Part shown: positions 56,282 to 64,000 of the stretch, in pieces | Layout of the letters: every line of letters starts with the position of its first letter | Numbering within the stretch: the stretch's first letter is position 1 | Translations under genes and position numbers: made by a program | Assembly (NCBI GenBank): GCA_032622095.1 | Contig: CP136069.1 | Location: 169,748,394-169,812,393, forward strand | Length of the DNA stretch: 64,000 nt | Reading direction: 5' to 3' | Source: Siphonodentalium dalli | Taxonomy: Eukaryota > Mollusca > Scaphopoda > Gadilida > Siphonodentaliidae | Notes under the pieces: generated by a model | The model's input: only the letters and a program-made list of their open reading frames with translations | The model's database searches: none | What the model was told of the DNA's origin: nothing

Positions 56282-56447
56282 TGTTATGGGGATAAGCACA
56301 TTCGAACAATATTTCATATATAGGGCCTACATGCATGTGGTTAACATGGCGCATCTTGAACATTAACGTGATATAAGAAATACAAATTTGATATATATAT
56401 ATGTATATAACATCGCTATAAGATGTAAATTTGTGATACTATTACAA
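56282..56447. other. Unique AT-rich spacer next to the satellite
   Basis: No gene is visible. It holds a short TA-rich simple run near 56,390-56,408. The junction with the array is abrupt, and no target-site duplication or transposon end was seen there. Confidence 0.6.
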
Positions 56448-56915
56448 GTTTAAAGATACGGGCGGCGTTGGCGGTGTGTATGCTGTTAAAATATTCAGCT
56501 CCGTCAAAAACCGCCATAAACAGAAAGAATAGTAAAATATAGACAGAACTTGTTCTTATACCAATCATAAATATGGCTTAAACAGAACCTGGCTTTTGTT
56601 TAGATCCGGATATGGTAAACATAAAGAGCGTTATTTGTTACTGTTTTCCTGATATGGAAATATAAAGAGCGTTTAAATCATTTATGGGTGATTAACCCAT
56701 AGAATTGCGCTGTGTTTTGTAAACAGAAGCAAAACTTCTGTAACACGTACAGGTTCTTGTTTACGTACACCTTCGTAAGTCTTGGCGACAATATACTATT
56801 TACGCGCTGATTATGTTTGGCATATGAACAAAACTATATATATTTTAATATCTGTTGATGGCGATTTGAACAAATATGAATATTTCTGCAACGAACGCCG
56901 CCTGTGCCTTTAAAG
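56448..56915. mobile_element. Diverged foldback (MITE-like) element
   Basis: The two halves are imperfect inverted repeats. The left end has TTTAAAG at 56,449 followed by GGCGGCGTT at 56,461. The right end has the complement AACGAACGCCGCC at 56,891 and CTTTAAAG at 56,908. Inside, stretches such as AAATATTCA, CGCCAT and ACTTGTTC/TTTTGTTCAT align between the arms over about 200 bases with gaps. The centre has two direct copies of ATAAAGAGCGTT (56,631 and 56,662). No target-site duplication could be fixed and no transposase frame exists, so the family is unassigned and the element looks old and non-autonomous. Confidence 0.55.
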
Positions 56916-57599
56916 TATAGCATGTACGAATACATGTATGGATGCGTACCAACCACCCAAAGGATAACATACCTTCCTAATCTAATTAACTTCCTTTATG
57001 ATATGCCGGGAAAAGATAAGAATCTATTTTATTCCTATGTAATCATCAACTAGATACCATACACCTGGTTCGTCACCGTGGTATGTGACACATGACAACA
57101 TTCACTACAGTGGGGTAATTTGCTTAAAGGGAGCCAAGTCACTTACAGTGGGTAAATGTGCAAAACATTATTAAAGTCTGTAAAACATCACCAGAAAAAA
57201 AGAACATCGAGACATAGATAAACGTTGTTCTTATATTAGTTATTGATAGCTCTCCAATATCAAATTATTACGTATTGAATTCATTATTATGTAAACAAAA
57301 CTGTTATGTCAACAAACATCGCTGATCGTGTAAGTTCAACATTTAAAAAATAAATATGATTTTCAATGCTTTTGACCTTTTCCAATGTTTACCGTCAAGT
57401 TTTGATTAAACTTTGGTATCTAATTGGACTCGGTAATTCCACTGTAACAGTAATGTTTACATAACGATGGTTTGGAAATATGAGAAATCTCGTTAATGGA
57501 GAGATATTAATAATGATAATAAGAGCAAAATCGACCTATTTATACATGTACTTGTTGATGATACCTGTTTTACAGACTTTTAAAACTTTTATGTAACTA
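56916..57599. other. AT-rich intergenic or intronic sequence, no gene seen
   Basis: No conserved coding stretch, tRNA or clear repeat was recognised. Stops are frequent on both strands. Confidence 0.5.
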
Positions 57600-57812
57600 C
57601 AGTAATGCCTTAAATAATCGAATCCTTAACCACAGCAGAATTATGAGTAATTTTTCAGGATTTAGACGAAAATATGGCTTGTTGCCATTCATCGGAAAGC
57701 TCTCAGTGAGAGCTTTCCGATGAATGGCAACAAGCCATATTTCCGACTAAATCCTGAAAAATTACCCATATTTCTGCTGTGGTTAAGGAGTCGAGTATTT
57801 AGGGAATAACTG
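57600..57812. mobile_element. 213-bp Tc1/mariner-type foldback MITE with TA target duplication
   Basis: Near-perfect palindrome centred on 57,706: two arms of about 105 bases pair across a 3-base loop next to the GCTCTC/GAGAGC stem. The ends read CAGT on the left and ACTG on the right, and the element is flanked by TA at 57,598-57,599 and 57,813-57,814. TA duplication with CAGT ends is the hallmark of Tc1/mariner elements. There is no transposase frame, so it would need a transposase supplied elsewhere. The arms differ at only a few positions, suggesting a fairly young copy. Confidence 0.85.
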
Positions 57813-57814
57813 TA

Positions 57815-58140
57815 CGCATGGACCCACATCGAATACCTCGTATACCTTTAATTTGTGACAAATTCAGTATACAGGACCTGCAACACTTTAACAATAACCC
57901 CATAATGCCACAGTACGATATAATGGAAAGTGTTTTACGCCCTTTTTATTTTATTTGTTAACAACAATCCCCTGTGGTTTTACAGAATTGTGAATGATTC
58001 AGTCCTGCACATATTCCTCAGCATTTTGAAGGTCATTAGTGTTGTTGGATCTGTGAACACTTCACTGTCTATCTTTGCAAAAAGAAACCCTATGACTGGC
58101 CAATATCACTAGGTATATTTCCGCTGGTGTACTAGTTGCC
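57815..58140. other. Spacer without recognised gene
   Basis: A 60-codon open frame begins at 57,930 on the plus strand, but it shows no recognisable domain, good start context or splice signals and is most likely chance. Confidence 0.45.
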
Positions 58141-59760
58141 TAGGGGCCTGTACTATAGATTTACAATTGCCGTGTTTGAACACGTGTACAATGTTATGTG
58201 GGGGCACACAGAAGGTGTCGATTACCATAGACCTCCACTCTTATTCTTACAGTGAAAAGGCGACTTCTTGCAACGCCTCGTTTACATGCATGGTGACCAA
58301 TAAAATAATAGGTTTACCACATGTGACTTGATTGACCAATGAAAAAAAATATTCCTCGGAGACACTCATTGATATGTTATCGCTAGTGCATGGGTAATCC
58401 GTGTTCAATTGTATTAGTGGTAATCGGTATCCTTTAAATAATCGCTCAGTGAGTACGCCGCAACCGTTCGTGCATTGTGTTATATGTCATCAATGGTTAT
58501 CGTCTGTTCCAACAATTCAAGTTTTAAGATGTATTTCAATTTCTAGTTGGGTTGTCATGCAAAATCGCTGGAGTATTATATTGAATACCATTTTGATCAA
58601 ACACAATCACCCAGGGGCGGCGGAAGCTACAAAAAAGTGGGGGCACAATTTTTTTTAATATACTACATGTATGAATTGAAAACTGTTCCAATGTGCGCCA
58701 GCGCAAAGATTGTTTAGTAAAATGTTATTCGTGGCTACTAATAGTACCATTATGAAAGTAGAATAGAAGAAAGAGTTTAAATGATGCTACTCTGCTACTC
58801 ACTTATTTTTGCAGCCAATGTGTGAAAGATGACCGATGACGTTGACACAACTTCTAAAACCGACATCCTTTGTCATATATGTTATGATGAAATTAGTATA
58901 CACTATACTATATAAATATGACCCAATTCACTCCACATACGACACACGTTGATATCGAAGAAACAATAATCACAAAATTCACAAGTAACTTTGAATATTA
59001 AAAAATACTATAATATATATGTACACAGACACTAAGTGTTGCATGTACATAGTAAACTTCGTGTAGAAAATAATTATTCTAACTCTTCTTATTTGTCGGT
59101 AATAACGAATTAGCTGAGTTGATAACAAATCGTAGTCGAGTTATTCCAATGAATACTCAGCATCAACTGATATTGTATATAGCAAGTGATCCCATATCAG
59201 GAGTTTGACCTCCTTGGCATGAAATTGTATACCTGCCAAGCCCCAGGTTTTCAGTTTTTATTGAAGACACTCAGATTTAAACCTTTGATTGGTATGATGA
59301 ATGTGATTTTAATTAGACAAGTTGCTGGGTCCAAGACATGGCTATGATGGTACCCACAGAAGACCTGAGTTCTACAAAGAACTCAAAGTCTGTAGTAAAA
59401 TTCCCAGAGGGCAATTACTCAGACACAGTGTCAATATTGACCAAGGATTAACTATCTATCTTGCTAGCCATAGCCATAGTGGCATGACTGATAAGATTAA
59501 ACACATTTGTCTTGGGAATCAAAAATTATTTTCTCCAATGTATTTAGTATTGGAAGATTATGTACCCATACTTGGGGGAAAAAGTGGGGGGGGGCACGTG
59601 TCCCCTGTGCCCCCCGGCTCCGCCGCCCCTGCAATCACCCATCGGTAATGAGCACACGGGTATAATCTGGTCTATTGCACTTCACGCCTCCTGTGTACCT
59701 CCCATAACCTTGTACACCTGTTCAAACACGGCAATTGTAAATCTATAGTACGGGCCCCTG
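58141..59760. mobile_element. Long-TIR non-autonomous DNA transposon, interrupted by a hAT element
   Basis: Terminal inverted repeats of about 92 bp lie at 58,141-58,233 and 59,669-59,760. Both outer ends read AGGGGCC then (C/T)GTACTATAG and continue through TTTACAATTGCCGTG. Arm identity is high but not perfect. Without the inserted 1,020-bp element and its extra 8-bp copy, the original element would have been about 590 bp. No target-site duplication was found at the outer ends and no transposase remains, so superfamily is uncertain. Two chance open frames inside (58,401-58,658 and 59,322-59,648) cross the element junctions and are not believed to be genes. Confidence 0.8.
58612..59631. mobile_element. 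1,020-bp non-autonomous hAT-type transposon nested in the older element
   Basis: It begins CAGGGGCGGCGGA at 58,612 and ends with the complement TCCGCCGCCCCTG at 59,631. It is flanked by a perfect 8-bp direct repeat CAATCACC at 58,604-58,611 and 59,632-59,639. An 8-bp duplication with a CAGGGGCGG-type terminus is typical of hAT elements. Just inside each end lies an AAAAAGTGGGGGCAC-like stretch in the same orientation, with a nine-G run at the right side. No transposase motif was seen in the interior, so it is probably a deletion derivative. It sits close to the right TIR of its host element, giving a clear relative age. Confidence 0.88.
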
Positions 59761-59850
59761 GTGGGAAGGCGGATGGTCATCGAGGCACACTAGGACGATA
59801 CAAGCCGTCCAGCGATGACGAAGTTGGTTCTAATCCCGATGAGCGAGGAT
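59761..59850 (+). repeat. Possible tRNA-derived SINE head (weak)
   Basis: GGTTCTAATCC at 59,826-59,836 is close to a Pol III B box, with one mismatch in the core, and TGGTCATCGAGG at 59,774-59,785 is a loose A box about 40 bases upstream. No clover-leaf could be folded by eye and no poly(A) or SINE tail was identified. It could equally be chance. Confidence 0.25.
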
Positions 59851-59942
59851 TCGTGATCCACGCAGAGGTACATGTAAGATAATCCGATAGTCACATCCTC
59901 CTTCCAGTGAAGTGAAGCGCATATATCAGAGGGTCAAACTTA

Positions 59943-60087
59943 AAGGCCCACTTAATTTTCGATTGCCCATATCACAATTTATATGTATACAACATATTTC
60001 ATATTATATAGCAGTTGGAATGGTATATATAATATGGTATATGTTGTATATAATGTGATCTGGTGACTCGAACATTTAGTGGGCCTT
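59943..60087. mobile_element. 145-bp palindromic MITE with TA flanks
   Basis: The ends are AAGGCCCACT at 59,943 and AGTGGGCCTT ending at 60,087, flanked by TA on each side (59,941-59,942 and 60,088-60,089). The arms continue as imperfect inverted repeats through an AT-rich middle containing GTATACAACATAT and ATATGTTGTATA. TA duplication suggests a Tc1/mariner-like source, but the ends lack CAGT, so the family is not assigned. Confidence 0.7.
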
Positions 60088-60089
60088 TA

Positions 60090-60608
60090 TCAAACGTATA
60101 GTTATGGTGGTATTTTTGTTTGTTTTAAAGATACACGGTTCGATTTTTCTCCAAATAATTCAGATTTGCCTCAGCCAATTTTTCGCTTACCAAGTAAAAG
60201 GATAATAAAAATACTCGCAATCGCCATCATTCCTACAACGCAGACATCCATCGAAAACGACCACAAAAGTTCATAATTTAGAACGCTCTTTATTAACCAC
60301 AGAGCGCTTTTGGGCGATGTAATCACAATGGACGCTCTCAGTTTATAAAATGCGATCTTTGGAATTGTTGATTGGCTGACAAGAATTAAAAACTTTCTCG
60401 TTTGGAAGTCGATATCTGGCCATCATCAAGCCCTCCTACATTTATATTAAAGGACTCATGGGTCCGATCTAATTATATTCAGACCTGGAAAACGTACACA
60501 TGGTAGTTTTATGGTGTCAAATCGAACAGCGCATCTTTAAACGTTGGAAATATTTAACTCAAATGTTTGGTGAGGGCCGTAAATAGAATTTTTGTGTCCC
60601 CTGCACTG
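60090..60608. other. Possible 3' flank/UTR of the lectin fragment, otherwise no gene seen
   Basis: On the minus strand this lies downstream of the lectin stop codon. An AATAAA hexamer on that strand at 60,289-60,294, about 315 bases past the stop, could serve as a polyadenylation signal. A third copy of ATAAAGAGCGTT is found here on the minus strand (60,282-60,293). Short open frames on the plus strand show no recognisable protein. Confidence 0.4.
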
Positions 60609-60814
60609 CTAGACGTTTTTTTGACAGATGGCATAATCTGAATATAAACAGTCAACGTCAGCCATGTTCGATCCTGTCAGAACGACGCATTCCTCTGATC
60701 CACCGTCAGGTTCTCCGTTGCTCCACTTGAACCAAGTCACAGGTGTCGAATCCCAGTATGACCATTGGCCTTCTGACGACTTCTTCCCTCCAATGTGGTA
60801 TCCGTAGAAAGCTC
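60609..60814 (-). CDS. Terminal exon of a C-type lectin domain protein (partial)
   Basis: The exon encodes 67 complete residues and a TAG stop, forming the C-terminal half of a C-type lectin-like domain. Such domains bind sugars, often with calcium, and in invertebrates are usually secreted or membrane recognition proteins. Visible marks are an IGG-like strand (residues 7-9), WSYWDSTPVTWFKWSNGEPDGG (residues 17-38, split here as WSYWDSTPVT and WFKWSNGEPDGG), and cysteines at 42, 55 and 63 matching the last three conserved CTLD cysteines. The sugar-site tripeptide is EPD (34-36), neither EPN nor QPD, and the WND site reads MAD (50-52), so calcium binding may be weakened. On the minus strand, TTTCCCCCTACAG immediately precedes 60,814 and is a strong splice acceptor; the exon starts in phase 1. 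Open reading continues upstream to 60,881, but that part looks intronic. No exon for the N-terminal half was found to the right in this window, so it may be a distant exon or a pseudogene fragment. Confidence 0.75.
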
Positions 60815-62196
60815 CTGTAGGGGGAAACGATACTGCACATTTTGGGTACGAAGGGGATACATAAAATTTTGTGTATGTCATTTGGCACTTGGAACATCAT
60901 TATAGCTGAAGGGGTCACTCTCACAAAAAAAGTGTTGAAGGTTACACAGGTTTTGAAAATGTGCTGAAGGGTATACACATGTTTTGAAATCTCGTTCTCG
61001 TTCTTTTTGTGTCATATCAAGTCCCTATAAACATATTTCACGTGTTTATCGACATATATAGATCGCCGGAACTGCCGCGGAGTGAAACAAAAGTGAACAC
61101 TATTTCAGGCTTTAAACCGCCATGGGGCGTTAACCTATTTTCCAATCTGTGTCAAGATGGCGAATATTTTGACCAAAACCACGTGTGACAATGACGTTCA
61201 ATGCAGTCGCTGCAACCAAATTTCTTGTTTCATAGGTATCTAGAGTGTACATCTGAGTGTTCACAGATGGTACGGAACACATTTTGGTATTCACTGATTG
61301 ACATATTTGGAATTGAAACTTTTATCTTTCTTGACAACATGAATAGCGATAAATACCGTGGTACTGCCTTGGAGGGTGTATCCCAATGTAAATTCAACTG
61401 TTGTGTGATGAATATCGTCTTTTCAAGCGATATGTGAGGTTTATTTTCATCCTATGTTCTGACTAAGTTTTTTGATGAAAATATCATATCGAATACCTCA
61501 TTAACGTATATATAAGAAACCCTCTTAACATATTAGAGCGGCCTGTCCGCACTTTGATGGACGGACTTACCTAAGTTACTTAACAACTACCTTCAAATGA
61601 GCCTTCTCAAGTTAAATTATATTGCATGTGTATATATGTCATCGGTTAACCTTTGTATATATATATTGTACCATAATGGTCTCCATATATGGAGGAATAA
61701 ACATATATATATATATCTCTCTCTATGTCAAAAGTTACCAGAATATTTACGCGAAATTCTGATACACAAATAGAACCCTTTCACTTTCAATTGAAAATTT
61801 TAGCCTTTTAAATAAAAAAAAATATCTTTCAAACGGATACCGCGTTAGATATTACGTCATATACATGTATATTTAAATACACGAAATTGCGTATACTCAG
61901 TAAATGTTATTGTGTATTGTTATGACATATATATATGCTCAGGCATCAACTGCTATGGGATAACTAGGATAAGATTTAAGTTTCCCAGTTGAAGTTGGTG
62001 ATGTTCATGAACATAACATGCAGTGGTTCATCTTATATATGTGGAACTTTTAACGAGATCCTTGTGGACGTATTATTATATGTTTTTTATCTTCTGCAAA
62101 TTAGGGTATATAGAAACTTCCCAGAAGGGAAAAGTATTTAAAAGAATGTTAATTTGAGATTATAGATACTTCAGAAGATTATAGACATAAGAAGAT
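60815..62196. other. Intron-like or intergenic sequence
   Basis: No further lectin exon was recognised on the minus strand. On the plus strand a 28-codon frame starts at 61,157 in good Kozak context (CAAGATGG) and ends at 61,243; a possible GT donor lies just before its stop, but nothing supports a gene. A perfect 14-bp palindrome CTCCATATATGGAG occupies 61,681-61,694. Confidence 0.45.
61702..61725. repeat. Compound microsatellite (AT)n(CT)n
   Basis: A run of AT dinucleotides passes directly into CT dinucleotides. Another TA run lies nearby at about 61,657-61,670. Confidence 0.8.
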
Positions 62197-62280
62197 TGAG
62201 GTCCCCAGAGGGTGAATTTGGTGATGCTAGCCCGCTGTGTGGGATAGCATCATCACCAAATTCACCCTCTAGGGACCTCA
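62197..62280. repeat. Inverted-repeat hairpin, about 36-39-bp arms
   Basis: TGAGGTCCC and GAGGGTGAATTTGGTGATG on the left pair with CATCACCAAATTCACCCTC and GGGACCTCA on the right, across a CGCTGTGT loop. One mismatch and a 3-base indel separate the arms. It may be a very short MITE or a structured insertion; no target duplication was identified. Confidence 0.8.
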
Positions 62281-62365
62281 TTCTGCAAATGACAGACACA
62301 CTATTTGCATGCTTGTCGATCTGGTAATAGTTCGTGGCAATTCATCGCCCTAACAAGGCTAAAGA

Positions 62366-62663
62366 GGGTCATTGTCGCCACATTTGTATGTGCTAGGTAG
62401 GCCTACCCAGTTTTAGGAAAATGTGTTTTGGGTACACAGCTTGACCTTTGTAATGCTTTGAGCACACAACTGTTGAAGAAATATAGCATGCTATCAAATG
62501 GCGCATGGGCACTAATCTTCAAAATTGACATTTGTGACTATAATAATTGCTTTTTCTCGGCGATATAACTTTATGATTTACGATAACATATATAACATAA
62601 AACTGCAAAGACCAAGCTGTGTACACTGTACCCAGCACACCAAAATGTGGCGACAATGACCCC
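62366..62663. mobile_element. Imperfect foldback element (about 300 bp)
   Basis: GGGTCATTGTCGCCACATTT at 62,366 is complementary to the segment ending at 62,663. The arms continue with TGTGCT(A/G)GGTA and ACACAGCTTG(A/G)(C/T)CTTTG, reaching about 62,460 and 62,595. The left arm has an extra segment of about 30 bases, including GTAGGCCTAC. No coding capacity and no clear target duplication; a degraded MITE is the likeliest reading. Confidence 0.6.
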
Positions 62664-63302
62664 TTCAGTTCCAATAAGCGGTAAAACAATCGATGACACA
62701 TATTCTGCCACTCCAACATGTATCATTCAAAAGCCTGCAATAAATAGACATCTAGAAAGTATTTCACGAACAGTGCCAGGCAGTGTGAACATCACCTTAG
62801 TAAAACAGGCTATGGGGGTCTCCAATGTGGGTGTCCACCTTAGATTTTCAAATTGCACTCCCTTGAACCAGACCTAAATTCCCATGTTCGGAAAAATCGA
62901 TTAGCTTACCCCTCTTGGGTTGGACTTTTCCAACTTGTACCTCAGGGAATTCCAAACTTATGAAAATTTCCAACCTGACACTCCCTTAAGTTGGAACATT
63001 TCCAGCGGATGACCATTTCAGTTAAAAAAGCGTGGCCACAAGTAGGGAGATTTACAAACAATAAGTTACGCACTAACAGGTTGCAAAAATAAATCAACCA
63101 GAATACTATCAACTTACCCTTGATTCGATATTTCGAACTTATGTTGTTTCTATAGAAAATGATTGAAAATTTTAATTGGGAGGTGATGCACCACAACCCC
63201 ATTTGATGTCACCACGTCCCTGGTATACAAACGATGAAACAAACTTTATGACAGATTGGATGAAAACGATTTTATAATTGTTCTTGTTAACCTCATCCTC
63301 AG
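62664..63302. other. Sequence without a confident gene
   Basis: Open frames at 62,647-62,877 (plus) and 62,942-63,202 (minus) were read and show no recognisable domain. The last 20 bases before 63,303 form a pyrimidine-rich tract ending in CCTCAG, a possible splice acceptor for the exon candidate that follows. Confidence 0.4.
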
Positions 63303-63477
63303 TGGCATTCCAGATATCCCCTATACAGTGGAACCAAACTACTGTTCAGCAGCATTACACACACACAAAAACAAAGCAAACGTTTCACCTAACAACACTT
63401 TTCGGCATTACACCTATGACACTATTCAGGACCACGGGACCGGCAACACCCAATATGCAGTTATTTCTGTTTATTAA
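63303..63477 (+). CDS. Candidate terminal exon with ITAM-like tyrosine motifs (partial, uncertain)
   Basis: If the acceptor TTAACCTCATCCTCAG ending at 63,302 is used, the exon begins in phase 2 and encodes 57 complete residues and a TAA stop. The peptide is hydrophilic, has no membrane segment, and carries YDTI at residues 38-41 and YAVI at 51-54, nine residues apart. This fits the ITAM pattern YxxI-x(6-12)-YxxI, and the second also fits the TxYxxI switch-motif form. Such motifs in the cytosolic tails of receptors recruit SH2-domain kinases or phosphatases when phosphorylated. Base composition looks richer in G+C than its surroundings. I did not recognise the protein family; no transmembrane exon or other exon of the same gene was found upstream, and short motifs of this kind arise by chance. 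The reading is a hypothesis. Confidence 0.3.
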
Positions 63478-63597
63478 TTTTCTCCATCAGCTTGTTTAAC
63501 GTCACATGTGTATGCATTCATGTTAGTTATTACTGCGGGGAGAGCTTCGTTTATTAAGTTGTTATAACATGTGCTCCAATCCCATTGAAACTTTTGT
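63478..63597. other. Spacer between the exon candidate and the 63.6-kb hairpin
   Basis: No gene seen. No AATAAA polyadenylation signal for the preceding exon candidate was found immediately downstream. Confidence 0.4.
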
Positions 63598-63666
63598 GCC
63601 AATGCATTCTCTTATATATGCGAGTCGACCATAGATCGCCTCGCATATATAAGAGAATGCATTGGC
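63598..63666. repeat. Perfect 26-bp inverted repeat with 17-base loop
   Basis: GCCAATGCATTC then TCTTATATATGCGA (overlapping at TC) at 63,598-63,623 are exactly complementary to 63,641-63,666. The loop is 63,624-63,640. It is the most exact stem in the flank after the 57.6-kb MITE. The equal 26-bp length to the satellite unit is coincidence; the sequences are unrelated. Confidence 0.85.
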
Positions 63667-63679
63667 CTAACAATTTATC

Positions 63680-63780
63680 ATCATTTGTTATTATTTTTTA
63701 CATTTTTTTTACAATTTTAATAATTTTTTAAAAATCTAAAAAAAAGAAATGTTTTTTATTTTTTATATTTTTTAGGGCCG
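63680..63780. repeat. A/T-rich low-complexity tract
   Basis: Repeated T runs, then A runs, then T runs again with few G or C bases. It could be a matrix-attachment-like or slippage-prone tract, but nothing specific is shown. Confidence 0.7.
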
Positions 63781-63800
63781 ATTTTACAGACCGTAAATTA

Positions 63801-63819
63801 GGGCCGATGAGATCGGCCC
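63801..63819. repeat. Small perfect hairpin GGGCCGAT / ATCGGCCC
   Basis: An 8-bp stem with a GAG loop. AGGGCCGAT also occurs as a direct repeat just upstream near 63,775. It is followed by TGGCACTGAAAGGGTTAA, which looks like a transposon end, but its partner was not located with confidence (a weak TTTGTGCCA match lies at 63,593). Confidence 0.5.
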
Positions 63820-64000
63820 CTGGCACTGAAAGGGTTAAACCAACGATGAAGTGATAGAGGATCTCTAATGAGTCGCAAATCTATACGAAATTTATTAACC
63901 AAGTGCACTAAATTCGATTCTAGCCGAGCTTTATGGTACGTTCATACACTGGCAATATTGCACTGCAAAAATGCCAGCTGCAAAGGTTGTTCTGTTTTGT
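63820..64000. other. Right edge of the window, no gene seen
   Basis: No recognisable coding sequence, RNA gene or repeat; the sequence is cut by the window end. Confidence 0.4.

Noticed and set aside
56270-56300. Transposon end or inverted repeat at the satellite junction
   Set aside because: CCCC and GGGG flank the junction, but the sequence between does not pair well and no target duplication exists.
58401-58658. 85-codon open frame
   Set aside because: It runs across the hAT junction at 58,612 and shows no recognisable domain.
59322-59648. 108-codon open frame and an overlapping 62-codon frame
   Set aside because: They cross the hAT right end and its target duplication, and translate GC-rich TIR sequence; no transposase motif is seen.
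59774-59836. A functional tRNA gene
   Set aside because: The A and B box matches are imperfect and no acceptor stem or clover-leaf could be folded; kept only as a weak SINE candidate.
60706-60978. 90-codon minus-strand frame overlapping the lectin exon
   Set aside because: It is the wrong frame of the lectin exon extended into intron-like sequence.
61157-61243. Short first exon with ATG in good Kozak context
   Set aside because: Only 28 codons, no homology recognised, and the GT donor lies just before its own stop; too little to call a gene.
62519-63202. Open frames at 62,519-62,719 (-), 62,647-62,877 (+) and 62,942-63,202 (-)
   Set aside because: No recognisable domain; two of them overlap each other or the 62.4-62.7 kb inverted repeat.
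63598-63666. Relation between the 26-bp stem and the 26-bp satellite unit
   Set aside because: Only the length agrees; the sequences share no similarity.

Overview
The window is eukaryotic nuclear DNA, most likely from a marine invertebrate and probably a mollusc. The evidence is an AT-rich intron-like flank full of short foldback transposons, frequent TACATGTA-like words, and an exon-sized C-type lectin fragment behind a good splice acceptor. The species assignment is inference. No bacterial operon, rRNA or convincing tRNA is visible.

Positions 1 to about 56,281 are one uninterrupted tandem array of a 26-bp satellite unit, about 2,160 copies by simple division. It runs off the left edge of the window. 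In one register the unit has CCCTTAAT (1-8), a variable 6-bp core (9-14), CTG (15-17), A or C (18), CACTCAT (19-25), then T or C (26). The core takes almost only three forms: AAATAG (called alpha below), ATAGAG (beta) and AACGAG (gamma). The order of the forms looks irregular locally, but it is copied over long distances, so the array is a mosaic of segmental duplications:
- Block A (1-3,732) recurs at 32,779-36,510.
- Block B (about 14,270-30,830) recurs at about 36,540-53,543.
- The 10.5-kb block D (3,733-14,270) lies between A and B in the first copy and is absent from the second.
- Nested inside B are a 3,191-bp higher-order repeat pair, a 520-bp duplication private to the second copy, and other small steps.
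Stops fall in all frames, and nothing in the array looks coding.

Positions 56,282-64,000 are single-copy or dispersed-repeat sequence. Going right there are: a diverged foldback element (56,448-56,915); a 213-bp Tc1/mariner-type foldback MITE with TA duplication (57,600-57,812); an older long-TIR element (58,141-59,760) split by a 1,020-bp hAT-type element with a perfect 8-bp target duplication (58,612-59,631); a weak tRNA-SINE-like patch; and a 145-bp palindromic MITE (59,943-60,087). After these come a minus-strand terminal exon of a C-type lectin (60,609-60,814), further inverted repeats near 62.2, 62.4-62.7 and 63.6 kb, and a plus-strand candidate terminal exon with an ITAM-like pair of tyrosine motifs (63,303-63,477).

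The two exon candidates point in opposite directions, and the rest of each gene would have to overlap or lie outside the window. At least one may therefore be a fragment or a false call. The strongest unusual signal is the multi-level organisation of the 26-bp array, in which only the gamma core carries a CpG.
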